64,000 nt of DNA, taken from assembly GCA_002118135.1 (NCBI GenBank), contig BDIU01000040.1:62001-126000 (forward strand). Direction: 5' to 3'. Both the position numbers and the translations under genes were made by a program. Of the stretch, positions 19,930 to 32,021 are shown piece by piece; positions within the stretch are counted from its first letter, which is position 1; every line of letters starts with the position of its first letter. Below the pieces are notes generated by a model. The model did no database searches. It was not told where the DNA came from and was given only the letters and a program-made list of their open reading frames with translations. This DNA is from Trebouxia sp. TZW2008. Taxonomy: Eukaryota > Chlorophyta > Trebouxiophyceae > Trebouxiales > Trebouxiaceae.

Positions 19930-22900
19930 TCATTGCCAATCATCCTGATAGTAATGATTTGGCAAGCCAAGCCAAAATTTGAAGCGCTCTAATCCCTCAT
20001 TGACTGGTCTATCAGCAACAGCTTTCTGCCTCTTCAGCTTCTCTTGACGCCTGAAAGTTTGCACTTGAAATTATCAGCAAATACAGAGCATGTGTAGGGA
20101 AAGAGATAGCATCAACAACAACTGGGCTGCTGCTCTTTGAGCAATGGTAAGAAGGCAAGCAGCAAGCATGCCTGCATCGTCATGGAGCAACGTCGAATAA
20201 AGCTGACATGATGTGAACTCCAGCATCAAAGGCCTGGAAGGGGGGGGGGGGGGNNAAAGGGGGGGGGGGGGGGGGGGGGGGTTGGATGTTGACCTAGCAC
20301 GTAACATACAGTATGCTCTTGATATAGGAATGGTCAACATCAGAATGGCATGGCAGCAAAAGCCATGAATCGAAGAGCAAGCATTGCATCCTGGCAATGG
20401 TGGTACTTCTGAGTAAGGACAAATCAAAGTAAGGACAGTTATTCTTGGGACCAACCGCAGTCACTGCAACCAGAAAAGACAGTAGCATGCAAGGCATTAC
20501 CTATAGAACTCTTCCAAAACTTTCTTGATACGCATCTTGTCAGGCCTGCGGCCTAGCTTGTCCATGGCGTTGACCACTTGCAACGCCTTTCTGAACTCGC
20601 CAGTGCGCACGCACAGCGTGACTAGCACCTCAAACATGCTGTCGTCAGGCTCCCCACCAGCCTGCCAAAACTCTCGCATGACATCCAGTGCAGCTTCGGC
20701 CTGATTCAAGCGTGCATAGCCCTGCATGTGATCCCAGGATCGTTACACGCTTGCTCTGATGACATTCTGTGACCAAGTTCAGCACAAACAAAAGCAAATG
20801 GACTGCCTTCAACAATCCATACAAAGCTGTTTTGTGCCAGGATGCCAGCTCAGACCTACCAAACGTGGACGCAGGTGACCACTGAATGAAGCAGTCAAGC
20901 ACCATCTCATCGTACATATCTTTTGGAGGCTTTCATGGCATGCATGACAATTGTCTGGCTCTGCTGCTTCAATTTCCCAAATGCACATATTGCCACAGGC
21001 CAGTCACCACCAAAGCCCAGCAGGAAAGAAGGAAAAAATCTTGTCAATAAATCCCTACCTTGATGACAGCACCAAAGGCCTCAATTGGGGCTGCTGCTTC
21101 CTGCTCTTCCGCCAACTGGGCAGCCATCTGCAGAAAGTCCTCAGCCTCTCCCATACGCCCAGCTACTGACAATGCGCTGATCACAGCATTGTAGGCATAC
21201 AGGTCTGTCTGGGCGTTAGGATTGGCGTCTAGCTGCTGGAAGGCCTTCAAGGCCTCGCTGCTGCGGCCTAATCTGCTGAGGGCTGTGATCAGTGTGGTGT
21301 AAGAAACTGCGTCAGGTGCATAGCCTGCAATAAGGATACAGGTTACATTAGGTATACCGCACATTGGATCAAAGTCAGTGGCCCTTGTACTATTTGCTGC
21401 TGCAGCATATCTGCTGTCATGAAGGTGGTGTACGAAACTGCATCAGGTGCGTAGCCTGCAACAACAACACATGCATGAAGCATCTAGCTGCTGAAAGGCC
21501 TTCAAAGCTTTCACTGCTGCGGCCTAGCTGACTAAGAGCTGTGGTGTAGGACACTGCATCAGGCGCATAGCCTGCAACAAAAATGCACATCAGCACCGTT
21601 GCACTGCATGTGAGCCCAAAGCACCCTTCCCAATGCTACATGGCCAGTACTGAATGTACCAGACTTGCCCACGCAAACCTAAAGCCAACCATGAGCTGAA
21701 GTAGCTTGACCTCATGACGACAGAGATGCAGGACATGTATGTATTGCAGCACAGGTGGCATCAAAAGTCAAGGCTTGGCTTGAAATTCAGCTGTCAGGAC
21801 AGCTTCCCACATACAGTTCTGTGCTACAGACAGCATTGCCTGCTGATCATACCCTGTTTACGCATCTGACAGCATGAAGCACCCACGAGCTCTGAATAGT
21901 GCAGCAACGAAGCTGACCTGATTGCTGCATCTGTTGAAACAGCCTGACAACGACCTGGGGATCACTGAGCATGACCCCAACAGGCCTTTCTTGCACATGT
22001 GTGTTTGAGAGACACTCACACATTGATAAAAATGAGCTGACCTGACTGCTGCATCTGCTGAAACAGCCTAACGACTGCCTGGGGATCACTGCGCATGAGG
22101 CAGGCATCCATGAGGGTGTTGAAGGTATCCACACTGGGCGTCACCCCAGCCTCACCCATCTGGTACAGCATCCCAAACACATCCTGCAGTCAGATTTGAT
22201 CAGTCAAGTAAGCAGCTCATCTGTCAGTGCATCAGAAGAACTTCATTCTGTGCAGAATTTCAGTTGCGCTCAACTGAACAACCAAGATTGCACCTGACGT
22301 TTACCATGTGACTTGGTAGTTGGTGTCTGAATTTGCGCTAGGGGCATGGCAAACTTAACTTGTCACAAGCTGTACATTTGTAATTATTCCCTGTGACACT
22401 TGTCTGTGAGAATCCCTGTCATCACCTGTGTTGCCTGCTATATGAGCAGCATTTGATACTTCATCTTACCTTCATGTCGACCTTGTCATCCTTAGCGTAT
22501 GCTCTCATGAGGGTGTTGTAAGTCACAGCGTTGGGCTTCACGCCTGCTGCCGTCATCTCACTCAGCAGTGCTTTGCCAGTATCAAGTTTGCCCTTCCTTA
22601 CACATCCGTCAATCAGTGTTGAATATGTCACCTGCAGCAACAGTTTATCAATGTCAGGCAAAAGCTTTGCATGATGCCACACTCTCAGCAGTGACAGTGT
22701 CAAGCTTGCCCTTCCTCACACAACCGTCAATCAGGGTTGAGTATGTGACCTGCACCATGATCTGGCAAGGTCAAGCAAAGGCTTTGCCTTTCGATGTTGC
22801 TGACACGCAGATGCCATGCTGTATCGGCAAAGCAATCTGCCACACTGCAGCAATTTTGCTTGTGAAATCTACTTGTCCGTTTGACGCTGTTGCTTATGCT

Positions 22901-25025
22901 GCATGTTGACTCAGAAGAGGCTTGCACTGCAAAACCCTTGCATTGTGATCCCAGGCAATTGTTCACAGGGCCACTAAATGTCCCTGCCACAAATACTTTT
23001 CATCAAGATTGATCGTGGCAAGCAGACATCAAGCTTGAATAACACATTATGCGTACCTCATTTGGGCTGATATCCCGTACACCCTTCATCTCATGCAGCA
23101 CCTCTATGGCTGACTGCAGCTCGCCACTCTGAACAAAGCCCTTGATCAAGCTAGTATAGCTCCACACATCCAATCCAACACCTGTGCTGGTTCAAGATCA
23201 ACAGTCAGAAACCTGTGCTTTGAGAGGAGCACTCGGCACGACATGACAATGACGACGCTTGCACACATCAGCGTGATCACTGGACCCAGAACTACAGAGT
23301 ATCAATGTGACTTGGACACTGCCCAAATAGGCTGACTTGCGCAAGCTGCATGCAATACTCACAGCCAGGCAGTAATGACATAGAAAGCAGATACAGCATG
23401 CCGCTGCTGACAGGCTGTCAAGGCATAGGCTTACGTATTGTAGAGGACAAGTGATGTTGACCCAGATGCATGCAGCTCACCTGCTAACGTTGCTTCTGCA
23501 CACGTTTGTCTGGCTTGTCTAAGCTGACCAGCTGTAACGTATGTGTCAATGAGGGTGTTATATGTGACATCAGACGGTTTCAACCCTGCTAGCGCCAGTT
23601 CCTGAAGTACTCCTGGGATTGCTGAAACTTCCCCTTTCTGTCTGTAGCCCTTCAACAAGATGTTGAAGACCCTGACATCAACTGGGATGTCCTGCTGTTG
23701 CATGGCATGAACAAGCTGACGAGCCTGTGAAAGCTTGCCGACCTGTATGCAAGCATTCATACCTGCAAGCAATTCCAAGTTTGTGTCAGAAGCATCAGCA
23801 AAGCAAAACAATGGCTGCTGACACATCGACCGAACAGATCGAATGGAGCTTTATCTTGATGGCAAGCACAGCTGTCAATGTTGCTGTCTAGAAAGCTGCT
23901 GCTATGCAGCGTTTACAAGCTGCAGCACAGACACAGCTCAAGAGTAGAAGGCATGCTCAAGCCATGATGTCTACCAAGCCGATCGAGGGGCGGACCATGC
24001 AGGTGAATCTGTAAGCAAACTGGAGGGAAAGTTCCTGTAGATTCATGTGACTGAAGGTATGCATCTGTAGAACCATGCTGGAGGCTGGCGAGACCCAAGT
24101 TGCCCGTGTCAATGTTGCACACTTACCAGTGCGGTATGCACCAGCATCCAACGGCAGCTGCAGCTGGCATAGCTCCTGCCACAGCTGATAGGCGATTTCT
24201 GCAGAGGGTTGCCCTCTTCGCCGCACCTTGCCCAGAGCAGAGATGAGGCCACAATATGTGATGAAGTTTGGCGACAACCCAGCTGTCTGTATTTGCCTGA
24301 AGACCTCTAACGCTGTATAGGGCTCCCCTGCCTGTGCACAGTGCAAGCCTTTTCTTGGCAGCATTTCTGTAACAGTGCAACTGGAACAAACAAGGCATTG
24401 TGGCTTCCTGACAGGTAGGCACATGCATGTGACAGGGATAGGTAAGTGAGCCCAGTGCAGACACTGATGCGAAGGGCACATACCTTGATTGCGGCTGAGA
24501 CAAGTGACTGGTAGGTGTAGTAGTGTAACTGCACGCACGCTGACTGCTGGGACAATTTGAAGACCGTGACTGCAGCCTGAAAGTTCTGCTTCTTCAGCAG
24601 GGCTGTATACAACACACAGGCTCAAGAGGGAAGCTGACAAGCAGACCAGGTACTAAGCAGGTGTTCAGCTGCAGACCTTCAATGAGCTGTTCGACGGTAT
24701 ATGGCTCCACAGTGTTGCCTTGGGCCTTGCACTGTCTGAGGTGGCTAACAGCTGTTTCTAATTGGCCGCGCAACACAGCGCTCAAGACTTTGTCCTGAGT
24801 GCCAATAGGAGCAGAAGATTTCGGCGTTTTATAGGAGCTTGTGATCAAACCACCGGCTAGAGGAGCCTGTATGCTGAAGCTGTCCGTGACATGTTTTCGC
24901 AACTCTCGAGAAGTTCTGTGCAGTGCTATCAGGACCCTGACGGGAGGCTGTTTGGTACCGACAAACACTCCCAATGCAGACACAGCCGAAGGTGAACCAG
25001 AAACGTAACCAAGGGTAGGTGGCAT
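19930..25025 (-). CDS. Pentatricopeptide-repeat (PPR, P-class) RNA-binding protein, probably plastid
   Basis: Ten exons: 25025-24677, 24602-24484, 24331-24127, 23762-23481, 23181-23057, 22631-22470, 22183-22042, 21324-21059, 20721-20501 and 20050-19930. Together they give 663 aa in phase. The N-terminus is Ser/Thr/Lys-rich without obvious domain, fitting an organelle presequence. PPR motifs of 35 aa follow, each with a recognisable VTYNTLI-type helix: NFITYCGLISALGK, SDVTYNTLIDTYVTAGQL, LDVWSYTSLIKGF, VTYSTLIDGCVRKGKLD, NAVTYNTLMRAYAK, VDTFNTLMDACL, DAVSYTTLITALSRLGR, LYAYNAVISALSVAGRMGEA. There is no C-terminal editing (E/DYW) domain. The last exon ends RFKFWLGLPNHYYQDDWQ, a tail I recall from plastid HCF152-type PPR proteins (memory, not searched). 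Its role would be organellar RNA processing or stability. Confidence 0.9.
20239..20281. repeat. Poly-G run with a two-base gap (nn)
   Basis: About 40 bases, nearly all G, are interrupted by 'nnaaa' (the two n at 20254-20255). The run lies in the last PPR intron. The true length and sequence are unknown. Such a run could form G-quadruplexes, but a base-calling or joining artefact is equally likely. Confidence 0.9.
21415..21580 (-). repeat. Two upstream copies of PPR exon 8 (acceptor plus 5' part)
   Basis: Around 21425-21462 and 21485-21578 the plus strand repeats the wording at 21295-21325 (acactgcatcaggcgcatagcctgcaa). The longer copy extends into the AFQQL / LGRSSEALKAF part of exon 8. Stops and indels show that they are not used in frame. 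Confidence 0.85.
21855..21975 (-). repeat. Downstream copy of PPR exon 7 (3' part plus donor)
   Basis: This is homologous to 22042-22110: ctgcatctgttgaaacagcctgacaacgacctggggatcactg against the true exon's ctgctgaaacagcctaacgactgcctggggatcactg. It encodes a QVVVRLFQQMQQS-like reading next to a kept donor. Confidence 0.88.
22685..22760 (-). repeat. Upstream copy of PPR exon 6 (acceptor plus 5' part)
   Basis: This repeats 22575-22632: gtcaagcttgcccttcctcacacaaccgtcaatcagggttga, with the same acceptor-side text gtgacctgca. On the minus strand it reads VTYSTLIDGCVRKGKLDT. Confidence 0.9.
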
Positions 25026-26020
25026 CTGTTACGACCCAGAGTCTCAGTACCGCAGCGAAAACGCAATCAACCTGTCGCGCGATGAAGGTTTGTTGCACCA
25101 GCACGATCTATACATGCGCGCTGCAATGCTCGCACAGCTAAAGCGCGAGATGTCCAAGGCTTCATGTTTGCCACAGTTCACTACCACGTGACGTGCCCCA
25201 CGTAAGAAGTCTGCCCACGTGCATCCACTTTTGATGGCATTGATGCGTCACTGCTTACCCTGCTTGCGCAGCTCCCAAGGTTTGTCCTGGGGTTGAAGCA
25301 AAGCACGGCGCAAATTGAACGCTGCTGCACAACGTATCACAACGCAGCATGCTTGCAATGCTATGAGGACTGTGAGACCGTGTAGATGTATGTTGTGGTT
25401 CTACAACAGGAAGCTTTGCAATGATGATCACGATGTGCAAATCAGAAGGCATAGCTATAGCTTGATTGCAATGACATGCGGAAAATTTGAGCAAGAGTAC
25501 ACTTTTGAAGAAGCGTTGCCTCTTACCAGCTCAGCGACCTTGTGAATGTGAACTTAGTTAGCTAATTGTAACAGCATGTGCATGTCATGACCCATGGCCA
25601 TAATGTCTGAGAATCGGTGAACAATATCGTCAGTGCTCTTCGTCTTGCCAAAAGTACTTGACAGGCAGAACCTTGAGGGTTGGCAGAATATGACGTGCTG
25701 ACATCAGCCTGTCGGGTTGAAGGCTCCAAGCATTGTTGCTCAATGCTCAGGAAAAGGATCAAGCAGGGGTCGTGTGCGTGTATGTATTGTAAATCATACC
25801 TTCGACGGCACAAAGTTCAATCGCGCAACATGCAGCAAGATATCCGGCAGTTTCAGTCAAGGACGCTAGCTTGCATGTATGATGTTTTGTGATCAGGGTC
25901 AGGCCTGCGACATTTGGTCTTGAGGAGTGATCTGGCTTTCCCAGCTCATTGCGGTAAAGCTTTTCGTCAATCAGTTGGATCAACAAGAGTGACAAGAGTC
26001 AAGACACGCGTGTCGACGGC
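25026..26020. promoter_or_regulatory. Divergent promoter region between PPR (-) and coiled-coil (+) genes
   Basis: About 1 kb separates the two start codons. A palindromic cacgtg lies near 25195 with a second at 25218 (ccacgtgacgtgccccacg...cccacgtgc); these G-box-like words could be light- or stress-responsive sites by analogy with plants. No supported coding region. Confidence 0.4.
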
Positions 26021-28336
26021 ATGGCAGAAAGGCTACAAGCCCTTGGCCCGTCCACGCAACTAGCCGCTAGCGCATTTGGCTGTCATCATGAGCACGAGTT
26101 TCAAGACAGGCATTCTGCTAACGGAGAGGTTTTTGATTCCGAGGGTACGCTCGCAATTCACGATTCTGCCTGCATGGCACAAGCACCTCTTGGATCCACA
26201 CGCTGTGCTCACCATGTGATTGAATCATTGCACATGCATGCCAGATGGCGTTTCAGTTGATGAAGTTGATGGCATCAACACACCTCAGCGGCATCCAGAA
26301 GTCAAGGGCATGACCAGGCGACTTGCCAACCTCTGCCTTCCTGAAAGCGATTGCGACCAAGAGAGCCCTGACTCAGTGCTCAATCCACACACCGCGCTGC
26401 CGCTGAAGGTGTGCAAAGAAGTGCCACCAAACCTCGCTGCAAGGATGTAACATGAATTCTAAACAACTCCCATGAACAAGCTGCAATGCACCGCGTACTG
26501 TCAAGACCTGTATCAACATTGTGCAGCTTCATATAACACGCAAGCTGCATCTGTTCATGAATTAAATTAACAAATTCCAAAGATTGAAAGCACAATTTCT
26601 CATTGAAGTATCGAACTTACTGCTGATGTTGCGAAATGCAGGCTCTCCTGGACAGCAGCCAGCGCTTGCAACATGATGTCAACAACAGCCATTCAAGAGG
26701 GAGTTCAGATCTTCAAACATTGCAACATCAGCATGAGCAGCTGCTAACCTTCAACCATGCGCTTGCAGAGGAGAATAATCAATGTCTTGCCAATCACGCA
26801 GAGCTTATGTCACAGGTGGGACTTGTGTACAAGTGCAAGCTTGACGAATCCCAGGCTGCCTGTATCTCACTGTTCGTTGCTTGCTTAATACTTCATGAAG
26901 TCTTGGGCATGTTTTGCAGTTCGATGTCCTTGCAAATCTGGCTGCCGTAGTTAGCTATGCACAACTGCTGGTCTTGCTCTTCACAAAGCAATGTGTCAAA
27001 AGGCAGACCTGACAGATACACCACCAGCTGGCAGTTTGCCGATGCATTTCATTCACTGTAAGCAAGATTGTTGCAGTTGATGTTGGCCAATCAGCGTGCT
27101 TACCAAGCAGAAAGAGCATCTACCACAGCTGGGGCCAATGCAGCACAGCTGCAGGGAGAGGTACTGAGGCTGAGCAATCAGATGGACACCCTAAGAGAAG
27201 ATGTACAAACGCAGAGCAGTCTTGCAGACTCCTTACAGGTTTGTTATGGGCGCACCTCATCTGTAGCAACTGATTTCACATAAGTTACCTTTTAACTGCA
27301 TGTGATAACATTTTGTACGTGGTATGCCAGCTTCAGCTTTGCATGTGCTGAGGCAGTCTCTGTCTGTGTCAAGTTCCTGACATTTGGCCCTGGTGCATGA
27401 AACAGGGCAATGTTATGGTCAGTAGAAGCATATTTGTTCTTTTTGCACCTGACAGTGCTTGAATCTGCCTCTGCACCTGAAATGCAGGATCGAAATTTCA
27501 GGAGCGGAAGTTAGGTTCTGGAAGCACCGCAGCCATGGTGTCCATGTCATCTTTTCATTCAATTTCATCAGCATTGGTTCAGTCATGTCAATAACAACTG
27601 TGTAGGATCAATTGCAAGCAGCTCATCAGCAAATGACACAGCAGCAGCGCCGTAACTTGGCCAAGATGGAGAAGCAGGGCTGGGAGGCTGCTGACTGGAA
27701 AGCCAACGCTTTGGAATCTATTCAAAAGCTGGCTGCTGCAAATGCACAGGTAAGATGCTCCGGTTGCAGGTGCCAAGGTCAAAGCTAGGCCGCAGCCAAG
27801 CTATACTTGTTTGCATGTTGCAGTGCTTGCACTCTGTGCTGCACAAGGCCACAAATACTGGCTGATAATGTTTTTGACGGCTTGATTCTGCTGTCAGGTA
27901 AGCTCAACTTTGCAGGTTCAGCAGCATTAGATCTTGGCTGCATCTTGCGCCTGGCAACTTGCGCTGTGTCCACAGCATTCACGCAGCATGGTGAATGTCT
28001 TTGGACCTTCTTGTGCTCAAGATCAAGACAAAACAGAAAAGAAAGGTCTTTGTCGTTAGGCATCATAACAGGAGCCTGTGTAAGTAAAAGCAGCATAGGA
28101 CTCCAGCCATATCAGCTGTGACATAGCTTGAGCTCCTTATGCCATTTTGCAAATCGTCAATTCCTTGTGTCGTTTTGCAGATTGCACAGCAGTCTAGGGT
28201 GATTGTTGCACAAGAGCAGACATATGCCAAGGACATTGCTAAGCTCAATGCCCAGCTGATGCACTACAGCGCTGTGGCTGGCATAAAGTCCTTCAGTCCA
28301 GGTGACTTTGTTGGTGATAGTGATGATGAAGAGTAA
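26021..28336 (+). CDS. Coiled-coil protein of unknown function
   Basis: Proposed exons are 26021-26204, 26257-26408, 26642-26815, 27077-27238, 27606-27749 and 28181-28336, giving 323 aa in phase. The first intron (52 nt, ending gcgtttcag) is the least certain. The N-terminal ~110 residues look disordered. From about residue 112 to near the end the protein is a long, Gln-rich heptad helix: SSQRLQHDVNNS, LQTLQHQHEQLLTF, AAQLQGEVLRLSNQMDTL, MTQQQRRNLAKMEKQGW, YAKDIAKLNAQLMHY. It ends with an acidic tail (GDSDDEE). No transmembrane segment or enzyme motif is visible. I do not recognise the family; a scaffold, basal-body or trafficking role is only a guess from the coiled coil. Confidence 0.7.
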
Positions 28337-29180
28337 AGCGGAATGTCATTGCAGCTGGAACATCCTTGAGGTCTGATCGCTTAAGACATTGTACTATACA
28401 ATCAGCACAATTTTGGACGGCAATTTGCGTAGAGACGGCTGCCTGGACCATTCCTGAGACAGCTGCTAGCTTTTTGGAATGATCCGCAACAGACCATCCG
28501 CATTTGCTTTGCATGCATGCAACCAGCAGCAGCCAGAATTGTAGCCACATGTGGATGCAAAACAAAGCAAGCATTCAGGCAGTAGCTAGCGATAGGCAGT
28601 GCAGACATTAGATTATGCCTTAGATTTGCAGAATGCCTGATGCTGACATCCTACACCATGCTGTGCAAGTGGGTGACAAATTTGAAGTATATCACCATGT
28701 GGTCCATGCATGGAGTTGTTTCGTGACTTGTTAATCATGTATCAGGTTGTTGCACCTCCAGTATTGGTCATCAACAGTCAAAATGACAGGAGCATGTCAG
28801 TAGAACCATGCTCATCAGGTTAAAGACAGACCTTGGAGCTGTTTGTCAGAATCTGATGTAGTGCTGCACTGCTTCATTTCTTGCTGTGAAGAAGACTCCT
28901 TCAGCTTCTGCACCTGACGCTCCAGCAGGTCAGTATCGACTTGCTACATCGCAAGCTGTGTAGGTGTGCCTGTAGCAAGACTCGTTCGCAGCATACTCAT
29001 ATTCACTTGCTTTTCATTAGCTGCTTGGAGTTAAGCGCAGCTCTGCCTAATAGGCGTGACGTTGATCAGTCACCAGCAAGGTCAGGTTGAACGATCTTTC
29101 TAGGGATAGCACGCAGCATTTGACTGGTCAGCCATCTTGTCGTTTCTTCTGAGCATTCAGCGCGTTGGTAGCGCTGCGTC
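28337..29180. other. Spacer between coiled-coil and SFT2-like genes
   Basis: This is the 3' UTR of the coiled-coil gene and the promoter of the next plus-strand gene. I see no exon, repeat array or RNA gene. Confidence 0.4.
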
Positions 29181-30271
29181 ATGGAGGTGGTCAGAGGGTG
29201 GTTTGGGCCCGTGCCAGACAACGAAGCTCCAGCTTCCGTACTAGCTGAGTGGCAGAAGTATGAGGTGGAGCAGGCAGGTTCATCGACTTCTGATAAAGTC
29301 ATCACCCGCATGGAGGAGGGAGGCAACTCGATGGGAGGTTTCCTCAGTGGGCACATCACTCGTGCCACCACAGGAGCTAAAGGGCTGCATACTCAAGTCA
29401 CAACTCATGTCGAGACGTAAGTCATTGAAGCTCAGCGTTGTGCAACCAATGAGCAAATCTCATGTTGTGTCTGGGCCTTGCAGGTATAGGATGCCATCTC
29501 CACAGCAATTTGCATACTTTTTTGCGTTCATTGGGTCTGGCCTGGTCTTCATGATCATTGCCTTCTCCATTTTCCTCCCTGTGATTGCGATTGCGCCGTC
29601 AAAGTTTGCTTTGTCTTTCACCATTGGCTCCCTGCTGGTCATGGCGGGCTTTGCAGCGCTGCGTGGGCTGAAACAGCAGGCAGCACATATGCTGTCAGCT
29701 CCAAGACTACCATTCACTGCAGGTATGAGTAGCAGCAATGATCACCTGAGAGATACCTCGCAGTCTTGACCAGATTCTTCGAAACAACATTCATACATAA
29801 GGCTGTTTGATGTTGAGTGCGTGCACAGACGTTGAGTCACAAGCTGCTGTGCTCTCTAGCCTATGTGGGTATCACTAAAGCTTTTGCGCATGGTGCCTTG
29901 AGACTATGTATACATCAACCCTAATGGCTGTTTGTGTTACCTGCAGGGTATTTGATCACAATGTTTGGCACCTTGTATGCTGCGCTGGTCATGCACAGCT
30001 ACATTATGTCATTGGTCTGTTGTGCTCTACAGGTAAGCTATCTCATTGTCTGATGCTTACCTCTTGCTCTTCGCAACTCTCTACTTGGCAAGGTCTGTGC
30101 TGAGCAAGCTGCGTATACCTGAGCTTGTTTGTGCAGCTTTTGGCGCTATTGTATTATGTGGCTTCCTATTTCCCTGGAGGAACTCAGGGGGTAAAGTTTG
30201 TGCTGATGATGGCTACATCAGCCTTCAAACAATGTATGTACGCCACCAGGCAAGCAGTCATGGGCAAGTAG
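29181..30271 (+). CDS. SFT2/Got1-family vesicle transport protein
   Basis: Four exons, 29181-29416, 29484-29722, 29947-30032 and 30137-30271, join in phase to 231 aa. A cytosolic N-terminus of about 80 residues is followed by four hydrophobic segments: QFAYFFAFIGSGLVFMIIAF, KFALSFTIGSLLVMAGFAAL, GYLITMFGTLYAALVMHSYI and LLALLYYVASYFPGG. The signature text of the family is present: KFAL.FT.GSL, the loop HMLSAPRLPFTA and TLYAAL. SFT2/Got1 proteins sit in Golgi membranes and assist vesicle fusion with the Golgi (family knowledge). The protein ends AVMGK-stop. The length is normal for plant SFT2. Start chosen at the first ATG, giving MEVVRGWFGPVPDNE. Confidence 0.9.
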
Positions 30272-30987
30272 GCCATGACTGTTCAGTAAGCTCAACATGC
30301 AGCAGGTCGAATGTGTTATTGTGAACATCTTGCTCTGACACAGCTGGATGTCAGCTAGAGTAATCAATGTACAAGTTCTGAGTGTGTGTGTAGGCTGTTT
30401 CATACAATAGTGGTAGAGGGGGTCAGGCACAGTTCCTAGATAACGTGGCTTTGTGCTGATTGTGTAGTTTGCTCAGATCATTAATTGTGTTGAGTACTCC
30501 ATTTCAGTCCTGTGCTTTTTAACTCTCTGTTTCAACCTGCTGGATCTGACTGTCAGCTATTTGCTGTGACTAGTGAGATGCCCAGCATTTGTGGATTCAG
30601 CACATCTTTCTTATTTTGATGCTTTCCTCTATGGACGCAGTGATCACTGATTGATGATGGATTCATGCATCTTGTCGCATGAGTCGCGCTTGAGGGCGAT
30701 GAGCCTTGCTGCTGAGGCGGAGTAAGCCAAGCACAGACTACCAACAGCTGATGCTGTCTCCTGCATGGGGATGATAAAGACAGGCAGAAACGAGGATACA
30801 GGCCCATTGCGTCTGCATCAGATGCCAGATTGAGTCTACTGGTGCATGTGCTGCATGTGTAGGGCATCATCCAGTCCAGACAGGGCAATTCACTTGGCAA
30901 AGATTTTTGTTGTAAATGGTTTGTGTTCATTGGAGCAAAAAAGAATGACGTTTCCTTTTGGAACGATACATCTTTGATTTTGCAAAA
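30272..30987. other. Convergent intergenic region
   Basis: These are 3' UTRs of the SFT2-like (+) and profilin-like (-) genes. No supported gene or repeat was seen. Confidence 0.4.
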
Positions 30988-31395
30988 CTACTTTCTGAAC
31001 ATTGAACATAGCTTTTCAAGGCGTGGAATGACTGTTTGAGGCAAGTATGGTTTACAATAGACACAGACAAGCACACCAAACGGGAGATTGTTCACACACA
31101 AGCCCAGCTGCCTTTTTCGGGAGATTGCATATATGTCGCAGGGAGTCTGCTTGAAGACAACAGCTTTCTGCTCCAGCAGATTGAAAGCTTGAGCTTGCTT
31201 CTGAGAGTCAAACACATGACTGAACTGCTGGGCGGCCAGACTGACATCATTTGACCCGGGCATGCCAAAGCAGCCTGCTAGCAAGCCTTCAGCCAGCTCG
31301 CAGCGCCCATCTCTCGTCAACAGTGCATACCCAGCCAACGTGCCTTGTGTGCAAAGCTGCTGCAGACCGTCTTGCCAGGCATGGCCACCACTCAT
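30988..31395 (-). CDS. Profilin-like protein, intronless
   Basis: This is a single uninterrupted frame of 135 aa, the length of profilins. It begins MSGGHAWQDGLQQLCTQG, similar to the profilin opening (W-x-x-x-Leu). A GYALLTRDGRCELAEG segment corresponds to the 'IIGHDGSVWA' strand. A C-terminal QLGLCVNNLPFGVLVCVYCK, then a helix VIPRLEKLCSMF, matches the final strand-helix of the fold. Profilin binds actin monomers and polyproline at the membrane and cell cortex. Similarity is by layout more than by identity, and the usual Gly-rich central loop is absent, so the actin-binding role is uncertain. It is the only intron-free gene in the window. Confidence 0.5.
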   Translation of the reverse strand: MSGGHAWQDGLQQLCTQGTLAGYALLTRDGRCELAEGLLAGCFGMPGSNDVSLAAQQFSHVFDSQKQAQAFNLLEQKAVVFKQTPCDIYAISRKRQLGLCVNNLPFGVLVCVYCKPYLPQTVIPRLEKLCSMFRK

Positions 31396-32021
31396 TGCAC
31401 CTGCATGCAGCTAACACCAGGCAAGCTTGTGCTGCCGCTGTGCACGGTATGAGGTGGTGGTGTCCACACGACGATCACAGATAACACTTCAAGTCGGCTG
31501 TCGGTCAGTGGGTGGCAAGGCTCCAGTCGAGGAAGCAACAAATCTTGAGAATTGCTGTCATTGAACAGAACAGCAACTGCTCCGCATGGTGTCAGGAGCT
31601 TTTCCCGCTTGCTGCAAGGCTTGCAGCTAATTGCTAGCAACATTTTCTGTTACTAAGGGCAGGCGTTACGGAGATGTATTGATGTCTGCGGCATTGAGTT
31701 GCGGTTGCCTTCGACATTCGCCTGTGCAAAGCTCACAGTTGGTGCCTTAGTGTGCGACAATTTAACGCTCGCAGCACACGGGCTTGTTGCTTCCAGCTTG
31801 CGTCCAGCTTGAGCACTGTTGTTTGATCTGCTCAGGCTTTGACTGTGCTTTGTGGCCGGAAGGTCGAAAGTGTAGCTCCGTGAGATCATATCGCTCCTAA
31901 ACTTGCATTGTAAGGCACGTCAGGACGAAGCAACTTTACTTTGTGGGCTGTGCCAGCCTTGCTAGCTTTGCAGACGGTTATGCAAAGTTGGCCTCTGAGG
32001 TTCATCTCTGAAAGCACGGAT
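31396..32021. promoter_or_regulatory. Divergent promoter region
   Basis: The ~625 bp between the start codons of the profilin-like (-) and tail-anchored coiled-coil (+) genes must hold both promoters. Minus-strand frames at 31392-31889 show no family resemblance. No defined element can be named. Confidence 0.4.
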
